DNA from: Actinoplanes xinjiangensis
GTDB lineage: Bacteria > Actinomycetota > Actinomycetes > Mycobacteriales > Micromonosporaceae
Direction: 5' to 3'
Assembly (NCBI RefSeq): GCF_003148685.1
Contig: NZ_QGGR01000003.1
Location: 310,001-374,000, forward strand
Length of the DNA stretch: 64,000 bases
Shown here: in pieces, positions 62,864 to 64,000 of the stretch
Layout: each line of letters begins with the position of its first letter
Position numbering within the stretch: position 1 is the stretch's first letter
Translations under genes and position numbers: made by a program
Notes under the pieces: model-generated
Databases searched by the model: none
Told to the model about the DNA's origin: nothing
The model's input: the letters and a program-made list of their open reading frames with translations, nothing else

Positions 62864-63779
62864 AGCCGAAGCCGGAGAGCGTCGACATGGCCGCTCTTGA
62901 TCAGGCGGTGCGGCTGGTCACCGAGGTCTGCGAACGGGCCCTGAACGGCGACCTGGAGGCCCGGGTCCCGTTGATCAGCGGCTCGGAGCGGGCGACCCGG
63001 ATCCGGACCGCGATCAACGGGCTGCTCGATCACGTGGACGCGTTCGTCCGGGAGGCCGGAGCCGCCTCGGCGGCCGCCTCGAGGGACGGTTCCACCGGCG
63101 GTTCCTGACCCAGGGGCTGGACGGCGTGTACCGGGCGGCGGCCGAGCAGATCACCCACTCCAACCAGGTGATGAGCCGGACCGCGGCGCAGTTCGCGGAG
63201 GCGGCCCGGCAGCGGCAGGCGCTCGCCGACGAGTTGGAGTCGGCGGTGCTGACCGTTTCCGAACAGGTGGCCACGGCCGCGACCGAAATGGGCCGGTCGG
63301 CGAACGGGCTCGCCGACTTCGCCCGGGTCGCGGTCGCCGACGCCGAGCGCGGCCTGGGCACGGTGTCGTCCCTGCGCACCTCGTCGGACGAGATCCGGCA
63401 CGCCGTCGACCTGATCAACCAGGTGGCGGCGCAGACCCGGCTGCTCGCTCTGAACGCGACGATCGAGGCGGCCCGCGCCGGCTCGGCCGGGCGCGGCTTC
63501 GGCGTGGTCGCCAACGAGGTGAAGAACCTGGCCAACGAGACCAGCGCCTCCAGCGAGGAGATCATGAGCCAGGTCAACACAGTGCAGCAGTCGGCGGCCG
63601 ACGCGATCGCCGTCCTGGAAGCGGTGACCAATCGGATCCGGGAGATGAGCGGGCTCGTCGAGGGCATCGCGCTGGCCGTCGACGGCGGCCGGCACACCGA
63701 CAACGCCGGGCTGTCACAACTCGCCGAAGTGCTGCGGGCCGAGGTGTCGCGGTTCGTCACCACGATCCGCGAATCCTGA
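62860..63779 (+). pseudogene. Methyl-accepting chemotaxis protein, frameshifted
   Basis: The first frame (62860-63108, 82 residues) encodes a HAMP-like region ending in [18 protein letters not shown] and then runs into a stop. The next frame carries [24 protein letters not shown] at 63081-63150, the expected continuation, and then a full chemoreceptor signalling domain ([22 protein letters not shown], hairpin tip and C-terminal bundle) to 63779. One base is missing between about 63061 and 63085 relative to a single frame. If the sequence is right the gene is broken, unless the downstream part starts at GTG 63126 by itself. There is no transmembrane segment. It would join the PAS gene to CheW/CheA. 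Confidence 0.7.
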
Positions 63780-63811
63780 TCCTCCGGCTCCGCACCCCGG
63801 CCGGATCGTGA

Positions 63812-64000
63812 TCAGGGCCGGCTGTAGAGGGCCTCGATGTCGGCGCGGGTGGGGAGGGCGTTGCTGGCGCCGACACGGCGCACGCAGGCGGCTCCGGCGG
63901 CGTTGGCCCAGCGGACCGCGTCGATCAGGTCGCGGCCCTCACCCCAGGCGACGGCCAGGGCGCCGGTGAAGGCGTCCCCGGCTGCCGTCGTGTCGGCCAC
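63812..64000 (-). CDS. PfkB-family carbohydrate kinase (partial, C-terminal end)
   Basis: The last 62 residues of a ribokinase-type sugar or nucleoside kinase. The motif DTTAAGDAFTGAL contains the catalytic Asp and anion hole. The rest of the gene lies beyond the window edge. It is convergent with the chemotaxis gene. The sugar substrate cannot be told from this part. Confidence 0.88.
   Translation of the reverse strand: MADTTAAGDAFTGALAVAWGEGRDLIDAVRWANAAGAACVRRVGASNALPTRADIEALYSRP

Noticed and set aside
63780..63811. Terminator between the chemotaxis gene and the PfkB gene
   Set aside because: Only an imperfect inverted repeat with large mismatches is visible, without a U-tract.

Overview
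The window comes from a high-GC actinomycete, most likely a Micromonosporaceae member of the Actinoplanes type. This rests on uniformly GC-rich codon use, frequent GTG starts, many 4-base GTGA/ATGA gene overlaps, three membrane-bound GGDEF-EAL proteins, a methyl-accepting chemotaxis gene (this suits a genus with motile spores), and a gene order that matches the actinobacterial branched-chain amino acid / gatCAB / ligA / etf region. The species is an inference. No rRNA, tRNA, insertion sequence, prophage or CRISPR array was recognised.

Backbone. Read right to left on the minus strand, the core genes are etfB-etfA, cysteine desulfurase-mnmA-MetE-like-ligA, gatC-gatA, gatB, ilvB-ilvN-ilvC-serA, leuB and ilvE. 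As I recall it, this is the order of Mycobacterium tuberculosis Rv3029c down to Rv2995c. It includes a PH-domain protein and a glucose/sorbosone-dehydrogenase-like lipoprotein (35.6-37.3 kb) at the place of cfp6 and lppZ. The rest appears to have been inserted between conserved neighbours: about 21 kb of accessory genes (14.2-35.4 kb), a smaller block (37.3-41.8 kb), and a GGDEF-EAL gene between gatC and ligA.

0.2-13.7 kb: amino-acid biosynthesis. ilvB, ilvN, ilvC, serA, leuB, ilvE and ilvD give most of the valine/isoleucine route plus parts of the leucine and serine routes. Upstream of ilvB lies a complete transcription attenuator. It has a 9-residue leader peptide ending in Val-Leu-Ile, an intermediate hairpin, and a terminator with a U-tract. 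Its promoter lies inside the 3' end of a GGDEF-EAL gene. A strong hairpin also precedes leuB.

13.7-35.4 kb: accessory block. An array of five 63-bp palindromic repeats is followed by a membrane protein and a 1930-residue secreted animal-type haem peroxidase with RTX and fibronectin III domains. Next come a Tat-exported multicopper oxidase with a small partner, a divergent SARP-type regulator, a secreted PKD-domain protein, a cellobiose-type ABC importer (binding protein and two permeases, no ATPase) with a divergent LacI regulator, and a PAS-GGDEF-EAL protein whose EAL domain has lost a catalytic glutamate.

35.4-49 kb: PH protein, sugar-dehydrogenase lipoprotein, membrane metallophosphoesterase, three more copies of the same 63-bp repeat, a secreted beta-repeat protein, a repeat-rich membrane protein with a triplicated 3' end, gatB, an M1 peptidase, a perfect 44-bp palindrome joining two stop codons, gatA, gatC and a third GGDEF-EAL protein.

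49-64 kb: ligA with an Ala/Asp-rich insertion, MetE-like protein, mnmA, cysteine desulfurase, etfA, etfB, small membrane proteins, an Hsp70-like protein with a 39-bp repeat tract and a C-terminal membrane anchor, enoyl-CoA hydratase, an Aer-like PAS protein, a frameshifted chemotaxis receptor and the 3' part of a PfkB kinase.
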